Shown: one piece after another, positions 51,936 through 60,783 of the stretch
Position numbering within the stretch: position 1 is the stretch's first letter
Layout of the letters: the number at the start of each line of letters is the position of its first letter
Assembly: GCA_012839295.1 (NCBI GenBank)
Contig: DUNO01000033.1
Span: forward strand, 62,001-126,000
Origin: Clostridiales bacterium
GTDB taxonomy: Bacteria; Bacillota; Clostridia; Lachnospirales; Lachnospiraceae
Length of the DNA stretch: 64,000 nt
Reading direction: 5' to 3'
Program-made: the position numbers and the translations under genes
The notes under the pieces: generated by a model
What the model saw: the letters and a program-made list of their open reading frames with translations, nothing else
Database searches by the model: none
What the model was told of the DNA's origin: nothing

Positions 51936-52247
51936 ATGAAATCATTAGGATTTATTGAAATTCCAAGTGTAACAGCCGCGGTAGATGCACTTGACATCAT
52001 GTGCAAGACAGCGGATGTGGAATTCGTTACCTGGGAAAGGAAATTAGGCGGACGTCTCGTTACCATCATTATACAAGGAGACGTAGCAGCTGTAAAAGAA
52101 GCAGTGGAAGTGGCTGCCAGTAAAGCGATGAAGCCTTGTGTACATGCAGTAATTCCAAATCCCCATGAAGAAACCATGAGAATAGTAAAGCTTAGTGCCA
52201 GCAGAATTCATGGGAAAGAATCAACGGATGACCTGATGGAGGTCTAG
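51936..52247 (+). CDS. BMC-H shell protein
   Basis: A 103-residue hexamer-type shell protein (MKSLGFIEIPSVTAAVDALDI) with pore-side loop ERKLGGRLVTI and end motif AVIPNPHEETMRIV, then a short polar tail (ASRIHGKESTDDLMEV). The pore sequence LGG differs from the PduA type IGSG, so it may pass another substrate. It has no strong AGGAGG; AAGGTATG lies upstream. Confidence 0.92.
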   Translation: MKSLGFIEIPSVTAAVDALDIMCKTADVEFVTWERKLGGRLVTIIIQGDVAAVKEAVEVAASKAMKPCVHAVIPNPHEETMRIVKLSASRIHGKESTDDLMEV

Positions 52248-52324
52248 GATCACGGATATCCGAAGGCACTATAAAATGTCATGGTAATTTGTGCCGCCCT
52301 TGGTAGCGGCGGAATGGAGATAAT

Positions 52325-52930
52325 ATGGCAGATTCAAGAAAGCGTGGTGCAAAGAATAATTCTGGAACACCTGCAGCAGTATCAGCAAATGAAGCTACAA
52401 AAGAGGCAGTACAGGAAGTTAATAATGAAGTAAAAACCAATATAAGCAATGAAGTAAAAACCGACGTAAGTAATGAAGTAAAAACCAGTGTAAGTAAGAA
52501 AGCAAAAACCAAAGAAGCGACTAAAAAAGCTACAAAAGAGCAAAGACAGGAAACAAAGGACAGCATAGACGAAGCAAAAAGTGAAGCAGTAACAACTACA
52601 AACAAAACCAATAACAAAGAAATAGCAAACGCTATCAAGGAGGAAAAGAAAATGGCTCAGGAAGCATTAGGAATGGTTGAAACAAGAGGTTTAGTAGCAG
52701 CAATCGAAGCAGCAGATGCTATGTTAAAGGCTGCAAACGTTACTTTGGTAGGAACAGAGAAAATCGGTTCCGGTCTCGTATCTGTTATGGTCAGAGGAGA
52801 TGTAGGTGCAGTTAAGGCAGCGGTTGAATCAGGTGCAAACTCCGCATCCAAGCTTGGTGAATTAGTAGCTACACACGTAATCCCAAGACCTCATACTGAT
52901 GTTGAGAAGATTCTTCCAGCTTTAAAATAA
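52325..52930 (+). CDS. BMC-H shell protein with 109-residue repetitive N-terminal extension and internal start
   Basis: A 201-residue protein. Residues 1-109 are hydrophilic, rich in K, E, T, N and A, with eight-residue repeats N-E-V-K-T-x-(I/V)-S at about residues 34-60 encoded by 24-bp units. Residues 110-201 are a complete PduA-like BMC-H domain ([14 protein letters not shown] to ILPALK). There are two good starts: ATG 52325 with GGAG five bases ahead, and ATG 52652 with a perfect AAGGAGG (52637-52643) eight bases ahead. Both a long and a short hexamer subunit are therefore likely, as with PduB/PduB'. The extension lacks a typical encapsulation helix; its job is unknown. Confidence 0.88.
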   Translation: MADSRKRGAKNNSGTPAAVSANEATKEAVQEVNNEVKTNISNEVKTDVSNEVKTSVSKKAKTKEATKKATKEQRQETKDSIDEAKSEAVTTTNKTNNKEIANAIKEEKKMAQEALGMVETRGLVAAIEAADAMLKAANVTLVGTEKIGSGLVSVMVRGDVGAVKAAVESGANSASKLGELVATHVIPRPHTDVEKILPALK

Positions 52931-53007
52931 TTTAAACGTAGAATCAAATCAAGTGAGTCAACATATTGATTCATCTTGTATACACTAATCGCTATTATAA
53001 TAGTTAT

Positions 53008-53106
53008 CTTTTATCAGGGCTGTTGCATGATTATCCTTTCCTAACAAGGCAGAGATGGTTGCGTAACAGCCTGAGATAAAAGGTTGAAGGAAAAACACTT
53101 TCAACC
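53008..53106 (+). other. Two hairpins between shell gene and pduL
   Basis: A long stem pairs CTTTTATC and GGCTGTT (53008-53024) with AACAGCC and GATAAAAG (53065-53082). A second, GGTTGAA/TTCAACC, spans 53082-53106. There is no U-tract, so an mRNA-processing or stability role is more likely than termination. Confidence 0.6.
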
Positions 53107-53148
53107 TACTTATTCAGGTCTGTTCAATTTTTGGATAAGGATCAAAAA

Positions 53149-53868
53149 TTGAAAGACATGGGTATAAAATCTGAAAGAGTGCAGGTGAATCCCTTGGAAG
53201 AAAAAACAATAGAAATGGTTACGAAATTAGTTATGGAAGCGATGAAACAGAATGATTCCGTAAAAAAAGAAGGAAGGGCGTCTTCCCTAGAAAAAAAAGA
53301 AGGATATGTGGTTCCCATCGGCGTATCAGCAAGACATGTACATGTATCCCAGGCAGATCTTGAGACACTTTTTGGCAGGGGATATACACTCACAAAGAAA
53401 AAAGAGCTGATGGGTGGACAATATGCGGCCGAAGAACAGGTTACGATTGTAGGTATTAAACTTAGGGCAATTGAGAATGTCAGAATATTAGGTCCCGTAC
53501 GTAAGGAAACCCAGGTTGAGATTTCCGCTACGGATGCACTTAAATTAGGAGTAAAAGCGCCGATCAGAGATTCGGGCGATACCAAGGGTTCTGCACCGAT
53601 TGCTATTGTTGGACCAAAGGGCGCCTTATATTTGAACGAAGGTTGTATTATCGCAAAAAGACACATCCATATGTCTCCGGAAGATGCGAAGGCAGCAGGA
53701 GTGAAAAATGGAGATGTAGTTTCCGTAAAAGCAGAAAATGCCAGAGGGACTATCTTCAATCATGTGACAATCCGTGTAGATGAAAGCTTTACAACGGAGA
53801 TGCATATTGATACGGATGAGGCGAATGCAGCGAGCATAATTACAGGTAATACTGTAACGATTATATAG
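53149..53868 (+). CDS. pduL: PduL phosphotransacylase
   Basis: A 239-residue BMC phosphotransacylase converting propionyl-CoA to propionyl-phosphate and recycling CoA inside the shell. An N-terminal amphipathic helix (LEEKTIEMVTKLVMEAMKQ) serves as encapsulation peptide. Two PduL domains carry zinc-binding histidines (VSARHVHVSQADL and AKRHIHMSPEDA). I propose TTG 53149 as start because AAGGA (53137-53141) is seven bases upstream; ATG 53158 and TTG 53131 are alternatives with worse spacing. Confidence 0.93.
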   Translation: MKDMGIKSERVQVNPLEEKTIEMVTKLVMEAMKQNDSVKKEGRASSLEKKEGYVVPIGVSARHVHVSQADLETLFGRGYTLTKKKELMGGQYAAEEQVTIVGIKLRAIENVRILGPVRKETQVEISATDALKLGVKAPIRDSGDTKGSAPIAIVGPKGALYLNEGCIIAKRHIHMSPEDAKAAGVKNGDVVSVKAENARGTIFNHVTIRVDESFTTEMHIDTDEANAASIITGNTVTII

Positions 53869-53876
53869 AAAAATGA

Positions 53877-53919
53877 GCTGCAGCAAAGGAAGCCTCAGGG
53901 CTTTTACCTTTGCTGCAGC
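53877..53919 (+). other. Perfect 13-bp hairpin between pduL and pduN
   Basis: GCTGCAGCAAAGG (53877-53889) pairs with 53907-53919, with an inner AAGCC/GGCTT stem. It lies directly after the pduL stop and has no U-tract. Confidence 0.65.
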
Positions 53920-53955
53920 CTCACATAGATTCTGTTATACATTGGGAGGTAGAGT

Positions 53956-54225
53956 ATGATTATTGGTAAGGTCGTGGGGACTGTTGTTGCAACAAGGAAA
54001 AATGATAAGCTTGTCGGCAGCAAATTGTTGATTGTTGAACCCTTTGACAATATGGATAAGGGAAAAACATCAGGAAGATTTATCGCAATTGATAATGTCG
54101 GCGCAGGCGTAGGTGAAAATGTCCTGGTGGTATTAGGCAGCGGTGCCAGAGTCGGCTGCAATATGAAAGACTCGCCCATCGATGCGGCAATTGTAGGAAT
54201 TGTTGATACAATTACAGAAATGTAG
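53956..54225 (+). CDS. pduN: BMC-P pentameric vertex protein (PduN/EutN/CcmL)
   Basis: An 89-residue pentamer that caps the shell vertices. It begins MIIGKVVGTVVATRKNDKL and contains LLIVEPFD, FIAIDNVGAGVGENVLVVLGSGAR, split over strands, and ends PIDAAIVGIVDTI, all standard for the family. GGGAGGT precedes the ATG. It is the only vertex protein in the locus. Confidence 0.95.
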   Translation: MIIGKVVGTVVATRKNDKLVGSKLLIVEPFDNMDKGKTSGRFIAIDNVGAGVGENVLVVLGSGARVGCNMKDSPIDAAIVGIVDTITEM

Positions 54226-54239
54226 AAAAATACGGAAAA

Positions 54240-54308
54240 AGTCCGAGCGAAAGCTTACAAAGGCTGGGAGCTTGACAGCCTTTGAAAACTTAAGCGGATG
54301 ACCGGACT
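54240..54308 (+). other. Nested hairpins between pduN and the PduS-like gene
   Basis: AGTCCG / CGGACT (54240-54245 / 54303-54308) encloses AAAGGCT / AGCCTTT (54259-54265 / 54276-54282). Confidence 0.55.
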
Positions 54309-54335
54309 CAAAGTGTTATTAAATTGGAGACTTAC

Positions 54336-55667
54336 ATGGATATTCAGGAATTAAGAGATATTGTTAGAGAATGTGGTATCGCAGGTGCAGGCGGGGCGGG
54401 TTTTCCAAGCTACGCCAAGCTGGATCAAAAGGCAGATACAATTCTGTTAAACTGTGCAGAGTGTGAGCCGCTGTTAAAAGTTCATAGACAATTACTGCAA
54501 AAGTATCCATATGAAATAATGTCTACTTTACAATTGATTGCAGATGTTCTTGAGGTGAAGGAAGTAATCATCGGAGTAAAGGAAGCCTATGAAAAGACAG
54601 TAAACGCAGCCAGGACCTATTTATCCTTCTTTTCCAAGCTTAGTTTAAGCCTGCTGAAGGAAATATATCCGATGGGTGATGAAGTCCAGCTGATTTACGA
54701 GACCCTGGGAAAAGTGGTGCCACCCGGAAGTATTCCCCTTGAGGTAGGGGTAGTGGTATTTAATGTAGAGACCATTTACAATATTTATTGTGCTGTCAAC
54801 CAGAAAGCGCCGGTGTCTGCAAAATATCTTACCATAGCAGGAGCGGTAAAGAACCCAATTACTGTTTTGGCTCCAATCGGAATGGCAGTGGAGGATCTGG
54901 TGGAGCTTGCCGGCGGGGCAACAGCCGGGGAGCCGGCCTATATCATGGGAGGGCCAATGACCGGTGAAGTTGTTGCGCCTTATGACACGGTTACAAAGAC
55001 AACGAATGCCATCCTTGTATTTCCAAAGAACCATCCGGTGGTATTGCAGAAGCAGGGAAGCACCTCCATCGATATGAAGAAGGCAATGGCTTCCTGTTGC
55101 CAGTGTGAAATGTGTACGGATTTATGTCCAAGAAATCAATTGGGCCATCCGATTACACCACACCTGTTTATGCGGGCGGCAACCAGCGGAACCACCCAGA
55201 AACTGGATCCGTTTTTGAGCACAATGTTTTGCTGCTCCTGCGGCCTTTGTGAAATGTATGCCTGTCCCCAGGGTCTGGCACCAAGAAAGCTGATTACGGA
55301 ATATAAGAATGGTTTACGCAGGAAGGGGATACCGATCCCTAAGGGAGTGCCCCTAAAGCCGGTGAACCAGATGAGGGAATACAGGACAGTTCCGATGGAA
55401 CGTCTGATTTCCAGATTGGGACTATCAGAGTACAATGTGGATGCGCCATTGACAGAGGAAACAATTCCTGCGAAGCAGGTTCGGATAAAATTAAATATGC
55501 ACATCGGAGCGGGGGCAGTTCCGGTTGTCCATAAGGGTGATATTGTTCAGCCTGGCGATCTGATTGCCAAGGCCGAGGAGGGAAAGCTGTCTCTTCCGGT
55601 TCATGCATCAATCGCTGGTGAAGTTCTTGAGATAAATGACATGGAGATCCTTGTCAGGGCAAGATAA
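54336..55667 (+). CDS. pduS: PduS/RnfC-like iron-sulfur flavoprotein
   Basis: A 443-residue electron carrier. The RnfC/NuoF-type fold is seen at GIAGAGGAGFPSYAK and NCAECEPLL; a SLBB region follows; two [4Fe-4S] motifs are CCQCEMCTDLCPRNQ and CCSCGLCEMYACPQG. In the B12-dependent Pdu system PduS reduces cobalamin. Here the dehydratase is a glycyl-radical enzyme, so it more likely moves electrons through the shell to reoxidise NADH or feed the activase. Start ATG 54336 has TTGGAGA ahead. It pairs with the downstream BMC-T. Confidence 0.9.
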   Translation: MDIQELRDIVRECGIAGAGGAGFPSYAKLDQKADTILLNCAECEPLLKVHRQLLQKYPYEIMSTLQLIADVLEVKEVIIGVKEAYEKTVNAARTYLSFFSKLSLSLLKEIYPMGDEVQLIYETLGKVVPPGSIPLEVGVVVFNVETIYNIYCAVNQKAPVSAKYLTIAGAVKNPITVLAPIGMAVEDLVELAGGATAGEPAYIMGGPMTGEVVAPYDTVTKTTNAILVFPKNHPVVLQKQGSTSIDMKKAMASCCQCEMCTDLCPRNQLGHPITPHLFMRAATSGTTQKLDPFLSTMFCCSCGLCEMYACPQGLAPRKLITEYKNGLRRKGIPIPKGVPLKPVNQMREYRTVPMERLISRLGLSEYNVDAPLTEETIPAKQVRIKLNMHIGAGAVPVVHKGDIVQPGDLIAKAEEGKLSLPVHASIAGEVLEINDMEILVRAR

Positions 55668-55775
55668 ATAAATAGTTTCAGGTAATTGCGCCTATTGTAT
55701 AACAGGTTTCACTGGCTACTTAAGTTTCTCAATTGCCTAAAGCGACAGTTTAAATGAGAGGATGTTAATTAGGAT

Positions 55776-56324
55776 ATGGGTAAAGCAATCGGAATGGTTG
55801 AATATAAAACAGTATCTGCCGGAATTCATGCAGCGGATTTGATGGTGAAGACAGCCGACATCGAAATTATCGAAGCGCAGACCGTCTGTCCGGGAAAGTA
55901 TATCGCTATTTTCTGCGGAGATTTGAGCGCGGTAAATGCCAGTGTAGAGGCTGCACGCAGTACCTGTGGGCAACATCTGATCGATAGCTTTGTTCTTGGC
56001 AATCCTCATGAGGGGATCTTTCCGGCGATCTATGGGACCTCTAAGGTAGAAAAGATTAATGCGCTGGGAATCCTCGAAACCTTCTCAGCTCCCTCCATTA
56101 TTGTTGCGGCTGATGAAGCGGCTAAGTCCTCCCAGGTTGAGCTGATTGAGCTGCGTATGGCCAGGGGAATGTGCGGGAAGTCCTACATGTTCCTGACTGG
56201 TGAAATTGCGGCGGTAGAAGCAGCAATTGACAAGGCGAAGAAGGCCGTAGGTGAAAATGCCATGCTGCTGGATTCAACAGTGATTGCAAACCCGGATGAT
56301 AAATTGTGTAAATGTATTTTATGA
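55776..56324 (+). CDS. pduT: BMC-T tandem-domain shell protein (PduT type)
   Basis: A 182-residue pseudohexamer-forming trimer of two BMC domains (MGKAIGMVEYKTVSAGI and ALGILETFSAPSIIVA). Cys38, in QTVCPGKY, is at the same position as the cysteine that binds a [4Fe-4S] cluster in the pore of Citrobacter PduT, so this shell tile probably passes electrons, fitting the preceding PduS-like gene. A 9-bp imperfect inverted repeat (55680-55688 / 55730-55738) fills the gap upstream. AGAGGATG with ATTAGG precedes the ATG. Confidence 0.92.
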   Translation: MGKAIGMVEYKTVSAGIHAADLMVKTADIEIIEAQTVCPGKYIAIFCGDLSAVNASVEAARSTCGQHLIDSFVLGNPHEGIFPAIYGTSKVEKINALGILETFSAPSIIVAADEAAKSSQVELIELRMARGMCGKSYMFLTGEIAAVEAAIDKAKKAVGENAMLLDSTVIANPDDKLCKCIL

Positions 56325-56422
56325 TTTGCGGGTAAATAGAAAAACTTTTGTTGGGTGAATTGTTTTATGATGAGTTGAATAAAAAAGAATCCTTTGATGT
56401 AGGGATTGGGCAGGGGGTCAAT

Positions 56423-57193
56423 ATGCTGGCAATTGAAAGAAGAAACAAAATACTGGCAATTTTACAAAAGGAAAACAGAGTACTGGTTAGTGATTTGAGT
56501 AAGGCCTTTGATGTTACGGAGGAGACGATCCGACGTGACCTGGAAAAGCTGGAGCAGGAGGGTTTGGCGAAGAAAACCTATGGCGGGGCCATTGCGACGG
56601 AGAATGCCTATGCAGACCAGCCCTTTACTGTAAGAAAAACCTCCAACGTATTAAAAAAGCAGGCAATTGCTGAAATTGTGGCTTCCATTATACAGGATGG
56701 CGACCATATTATGCTTGATTCAAGCTCCACCTGCGGATATATTGCAAAGCAGCTAAAGAATAAAAAGAACCTGACTATTATTACGAATTCCGTAGAGATT
56801 TTAGTAGATGCGACTGAGACTTCCGGTTGGAAGGTTATTTCAACAGGAGGCTTATTACGTGAGGGATCCCTGTCCCTGCTCGGCCATCAGGCGGAACAGG
56901 TGGTAAGCAATTACCATGTGGATAAGGCAATTATCTCCTGCAAGGGAGTGGATTTAGAGAGAGGGATTTCGGATTCGACGGAATTGGAAGCGTATATCAA
57001 ACAGCAGATGATGTCATCGGCTAACACGACCATCCTGGCAGTTGACAGCTCCAAGCTGGAGAAGACGTCCTTTATTAAGATATGCGACCTTAATAAGGTA
57101 GATGTTATCGTTACGGACGAGGTTCCGGACGAAAGCTGGAACGAGGTTATGGCCTCAAAGAATGTGGAATTGATTACAAAGGTGAATGCCTAG
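56423..57193 (+). CDS. DeoR-family regulator of the BMC operon
   Basis: A 256-residue repressor: DeoR winged helix (MLAIERRNKILAILQKENR, then EETIRRDLEKLEQEGLAKKTYGG) and a DeoRC phosphosugar domain (LDSSSTCGYIAKQL, SCKGVDLERGISDSTELEA). Fuculose-1-P or rhamnulose-1-P would be natural inducers; this is inferred. I start at ATG 56423, with AGGGGG upstream, rather than an in-frame start at 56348. It lies between pduT and the dehydratase, and its likely operators are the 27-bp repeats at 47347 and 47430. Confidence 0.9.
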   Translation: MLAIERRNKILAILQKENRVLVSDLSKAFDVTEETIRRDLEKLEQEGLAKKTYGGAIATENAYADQPFTVRKTSNVLKKQAIAEIVASIIQDGDHIMLDSSSTCGYIAKQLKNKKNLTIITNSVEILVDATETSGWKVISTGGLLREGSLSLLGHQAEQVVSNYHVDKAIISCKGVDLERGISDSTELEAYIKQQMMSSANTTILAVDSSKLEKTSFIKICDLNKVDVIVTDEVPDESWNEVMASKNVELITKVNA

Positions 57194-57275
57194 AACTAAT
57201 TTATAAACTTAAGCTGATTACCCAGGTTTTTTCAAATCGGTTCCGTGGGTTGAAAAGGAATAAATGGAGGTTGTT

Positions 57276-59798
57276 ATGAACAAGTATTATGATGCTGATA
57301 TAGTAAAGAGCCCCAGGATAACGAAATTAGTTGATAGTTTGTTTGCAGGCAAGCCCCGTATTGAGGCCGACCGTGCCGTCTTGCTCACCGAAAGCTATAT
57401 GCAGACGGAGAAGGAGCCGATTATTACAAGACGTGCGAAGGCTTTTGAGCATATTTTAAAGTATATCCCTATTGTGATCCGTGAGGATGAATTGATTGTG
57501 GGCAGTTCGACGATTGCACCCAGAAGCTGTCAGGTATTCCCCGAGTATTCCTATGCCTGGCTGGAGCAGGAATTTGAAACGGTTGCAACCCGCAGTGCGG
57601 ATCCCTTCGAGATTTCTGAGGAAGCCAAGGAGACCTTACATAAGGTATACCGCTATTGGAACGGCAAGACGACAAGTGAATTAGCCTCCTCCTACATGGC
57701 TCCGGAAGCGAAGCAGGCGATTGACCATAATATCTTTACCCCGGGTAACTATTTTTATAATGGAATCGGGCATGTAACTGTTAATTATGGCAAGGTGCTT
57801 GCCATTGGCTATGAAGGTATTATTAAGGAGGCCCAGGAGGCCTTGGATCAGCTGAAGGTTTCAGATATGGATTACAATAAGCGCAGCAGGTTCCTGGAGG
57901 CTGTCATCCTAAGCTGCCAGGCAGTGGTTACTTATGCCCAGCGCTATGCCCAGCTGGCATTGGAAGAGGCAAAGAGGTGTTCTGATCCTGTCCGTAGGGA
58001 AGAGCTGGCACAGATTGCAAAGAATTGTGCGAGAGTGCCAAGGTACGGCGCAACCTCCTTTTATGAGGCCTGCCAGTCCTTTTGGTTTATCCAGATGCTT
58101 CTCCAGGTAGAATCCAGCGGACATTCCATTTCTCCGGGACGTTTTGACCAGTATATGTATCCTTATTATGCGGCAGATCTGAAGTCAGGGAAGATTACCC
58201 GGGAATTTGCCCAGGAATTAATCGATTGCATCTGGATAAAATTAAATGACTTAAATAAGGTCCGTGATGCGGCTTCTGCAGAAGGCTTTGCAGGCTACAG
58301 CTTATTCCAGAACCTGATCGTTGGCGGACAGAATGCCCAGGGCATGGACGTGACCAATGACCTGTCCTTTATGTGCATTGAAGCCTCCATGCATGTCATG
58401 CTGCCCCAGCCCTCCTTATCGATCCGTATTTGGAACGGGACACCCCATGAATTATTTGTGAAAGCCGCAAAGCTGACACGTACCGGTATTGGCTTACCGG
58501 CATACTATAATGACGAAGTAATCATCCCTTCCCTGCAAAACAGGGGCTTATCCTTAGAGGATGCAAGGGATTATAATATTATCGGCTGTGTGGAGCCCCA
58601 GAAATCCGGTAAAACCGATGGATGGCATGATGCTGCCTTTTTCAACATGTGCCGGCCATTGGAGCTGGTATTTAGTAACGGCATGGATAAGGGCGTGCAG
58701 GTTGGTGCAAAGACCGGGGAGGTAGAGCAGATGGAGAGCTTTGAAGAATTCTTCGGGGCTTACCAAAAGCAGATGAATTACCTGATTGGCTTAATGGTAA
58801 ATGCCATTAATGCAATCGATGTAGCCCATGGTGAGAGGTGCCCCCTTCCCTTCCAGTCCAGTATGGTTGAAGAATGTATTGGCAGAGGAAAAAGCATGCA
58901 GGAGGGCGGTGCCCTATATAATTTCACCGGTCCCCAGGGCTTTGGTATTGCGAACATGGCGGATTCCTTATATGCAATTAAAAAGTTAGTATTTGAAGAA
59001 AAAAAGATTACTTTAGCCGAGTTCAAGAAAGCTCTCGAGATGAACTATGGCAAGGGTGTTGATACAGCCCTGGCAGAAAGGATTACAAAGGAAGTGGTCC
59101 GCAGCCTTATTGAAGCAGGGCGTAAGGTCACGGAAGATGAAATTGCCGAGGTTTATAAAATAGCATTAGAAAGCGGAGTTTCAGAAGCAGACCGGAAGAA
59201 GTATGACGATTTACTTGAGGCCATTAATGAGCTTCCCAAGTTTGGCAATGACATTCCCGAGGTGGATTTATTTGCAAGGGAGGTTGCATACACATATACG
59301 AAACCGCTGGAGACCTTTAAAAATCCCCGCGGGGGACGGTATCAGGCCGGGCTGTACCCGGTATCGGCAAATGTGCCCCTGGGCGCTCAGACCGGGGCAA
59401 CTCCCGATGGCAGGCTGGCGTATAGGCCGGTGGCTGACGGTGTATCCCCTTCCTCAGGAAAGGATACCCACGGACCCACTGCCGCAGCAAATTCCGTTGC
59501 TAAGCTGGATCATTACATTGCATCAAATGGAACCTTATTCAATCAGAAGTTCCATCCTTCCGCTCTAAGCGGCGTGAAGGGGCTTGAAAACTTTGTGGCT
59601 TTAATCAGAAGCTATTTCGACCAGAAGGGCAGCCATATGCAGTTTAATGTAATCAGCAGGGACACCCTGCTGGATGCCCAGAAGAATCCTGAGAAATATA
59701 AGAACCTGGTGGTTCGGGTAGCGGGTTATAGTGCATTATTTACGTCCTTATCAAGATCCTTGCAGGAGGATATTATTGCCAGGACGGAGCAGCATTAA
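57276..59798 (+). CDS. Glycyl-radical 1,2-propanediol dehydratase
   Basis: An 840-residue B12-independent diol dehydratase that turns (S)-1,2-propanediol into propionaldehyde. The active-site cysteine is Cys438 in NIIGCVEPQ, and the glycyl radical is Gly817 in VVRVAGYSA. CVEP rather than CVEL/CxxS contexts groups it with propanediol and glycerol dehydratases. The N-terminus (KYYDADIVKSPRITKLVDSL) resembles the Roseburia enzyme and shows no separate encapsulation helix. TGGAGG precedes ATG 57276. The stop codon is inside the first unit of a tandem repeat. The activase is downstream. Confidence 0.93.
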   Translation: MNKYYDADIVKSPRITKLVDSLFAGKPRIEADRAVLLTESYMQTEKEPIITRRAKAFEHILKYIPIVIREDELIVGSSTIAPRSCQVFPEYSYAWLEQEFETVATRSADPFEISEEAKETLHKVYRYWNGKTTSELASSYMAPEAKQAIDHNIFTPGNYFYNGIGHVTVNYGKVLAIGYEGIIKEAQEALDQLKVSDMDYNKRSRFLEAVILSCQAVVTYAQRYAQLALEEAKRCSDPVRREELAQIAKNCARVPRYGATSFYEACQSFWFIQMLLQVESSGHSISPGRFDQYMYPYYAADLKSGKITREFAQELIDCIWIKLNDLNKVRDAASAEGFAGYSLFQNLIVGGQNAQGMDVTNDLSFMCIEASMHVMLPQPSLSIRIWNGTPHELFVKAAKLTRTGIGLPAYYNDEVIIPSLQNRGLSLEDARDYNIIGCVEPQKSGKTDGWHDAAFFNMCRPLELVFSNGMDKGVQVGAKTGEVEQMESFEEFFGAYQKQMNYLIGLMVNAINAIDVAHGERCPLPFQSSMVEECIGRGKSMQEGGALYNFTGPQGFGIANMADSLYAIKKLVFEEKKITLAEFKKALEMNYGKGVDTALAERITKEVVRSLIEAGRKVTEDEIAEVYKIALESGVSEADRKKYDDLLEAINELPKFGNDIPEVDLFAREVAYTYTKPLETFKNPRGGRYQAGLYPVSANVPLGAQTGATPDGRLAYRPVADGVSPSSGKDTHGPTAAANSVAKLDHYIASNGTLFNQKFHPSALSGVKGLENFVALIRSYFDQKGSHMQFNVISRDTLLDAQKNPEKYKNLVVRVAGYSALFTSLSRSLQEDIIARTEQH

Positions 59799-59925
59799 GA
59801 GTAACGCAGAACAGCATTAGGGGCTGTGCGGAATAGCATTAGGAATAGCACAGAACAGCATTAGGAAGCAGTACAGAACAGCATTAGGAACAGTACGGAA
59901 TCAGCATTAGAGGCAGCACAGGCAG
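59790..59925. repeat. Six degenerate 22-23-bp tandem repeats starting at the dehydratase stop codon
   Basis: Units begin CAGCATTA(A/G) and end near CAGAA: 59790-59811, 59812-59833, 59834-59855, 59856-59878, 59879-59901 and 59902-59925. The TAA stop of the dehydratase is inside the first unit. The array ends just before the activase ribosome site, separating it from the dehydratase by about 150 bases. Confidence 0.9.
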
Positions 59926-59947
59926 GTGGAAAAGGAGAATGACAGAG

Positions 59948-60739
59948 ATGAATATGGAGAAAAAAGCCGTAACAGGCCGCATATTTGACATACAGAGGTT
60001 TTCCATCCACGACGGCCCGGGAATCAGGACAATCATTTTCCTAAAGGGCTGTGGGCTAAGATGTAAATGGTGCTGTAACCCGGAATCCCAGAGACCTGAA
60101 ATACAGAGCATGAAGGTGCAGGGAAAAGAGAAGATCATCGGCCGGGATGTTACGGTCCAGGAAGTGATGGAAGAGATCAAGAAGGATTATAATTATTACC
60201 GCAGATCAGGAGGCGGGGTTACCTTATCCGGTGGAGAAGCCTTGTTACAACCGGATTTCGCAGTGGAGCTGCTGAAGGCCTGCCAGGATTTTGGAATAAG
60301 TACGGCAATAGAGACAGCGGGCTTTGCCAGCTTTGACGTAATCGGGAGGTATCTGCCCTATGTTGATGTCTTTCTGATGGATATAAAGCATATGGACTGC
60401 AAAAAGCATGAGCAGTTTACAGGGCGGCCTAATGAATTGATTTTAGAGAATGCCCGTAAGATAGCGGAGGCTGGTGCGGATCTGATCATAAGGGTGCCGG
60501 TTGTTCCCACCTTTAATGAAACCAGGGAAGAAATTATGGATATTGCTAATTTTGCCAAAACCCTTCCGGGAGTAAAGGAGCTTCATCTATTGCCATATCA
60601 CCGGTTGGGTCAGGATAAATATGAAGGACTTGGAAGAACCTATGATTTAGCGGAGCTTGTACCTCCGGACAACGTGCATATGAGTATGTTGGCAGAAGCA
60701 GCAGGCAGGTCAGGCTTGCAATGCCAAATTGGAGGATGA
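59948..60739 (+). CDS. Glycyl-radical enzyme activase (radical SAM)
   Basis: A 263-residue activating enzyme that abstracts hydrogen from Gly817 of the dehydratase. It shows FDIQRFSIHDGPGIRT, the cluster motif CGLRCKWC and GGVTLSGGEALLQ. Between the cluster and GGG motifs there is only a short linker without the eight cysteines of the ferredoxin-like insert found in many diol-dehydratase activases, so it is PFL-activase-like in build. Starts ATG 59939, 59948 and 59954 are in frame; AAAGGAG at 59931-59937 fits 59948 best. Confidence 0.92.
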   Translation: MNMEKKAVTGRIFDIQRFSIHDGPGIRTIIFLKGCGLRCKWCCNPESQRPEIQSMKVQGKEKIIGRDVTVQEVMEEIKKDYNYYRRSGGGVTLSGGEALLQPDFAVELLKACQDFGISTAIETAGFASFDVIGRYLPYVDVFLMDIKHMDCKKHEQFTGRPNELILENARKIAEAGADLIIRVPVVPTFNETREEIMDIANFAKTLPGVKELHLLPYHRLGQDKYEGLGRTYDLAELVPPDNVHMSMLAEAAGRSGLQCQIGG

Positions 60740-60783
60740 TAAATTAATACATTTCTAAAAAATTAAAAATGGAGGTTTTGGCT

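Noticed and set aside
54336-55667. B12-dependent Pdu compartment, because a PduS-like protein and cobalamin riboswitch are present
   Set aside because: No PduCDE dehydratase or reactivase is present; the dehydratase is a glycyl-radical enzyme with its activase, and the riboswitch controls uptake genes on the other strand.
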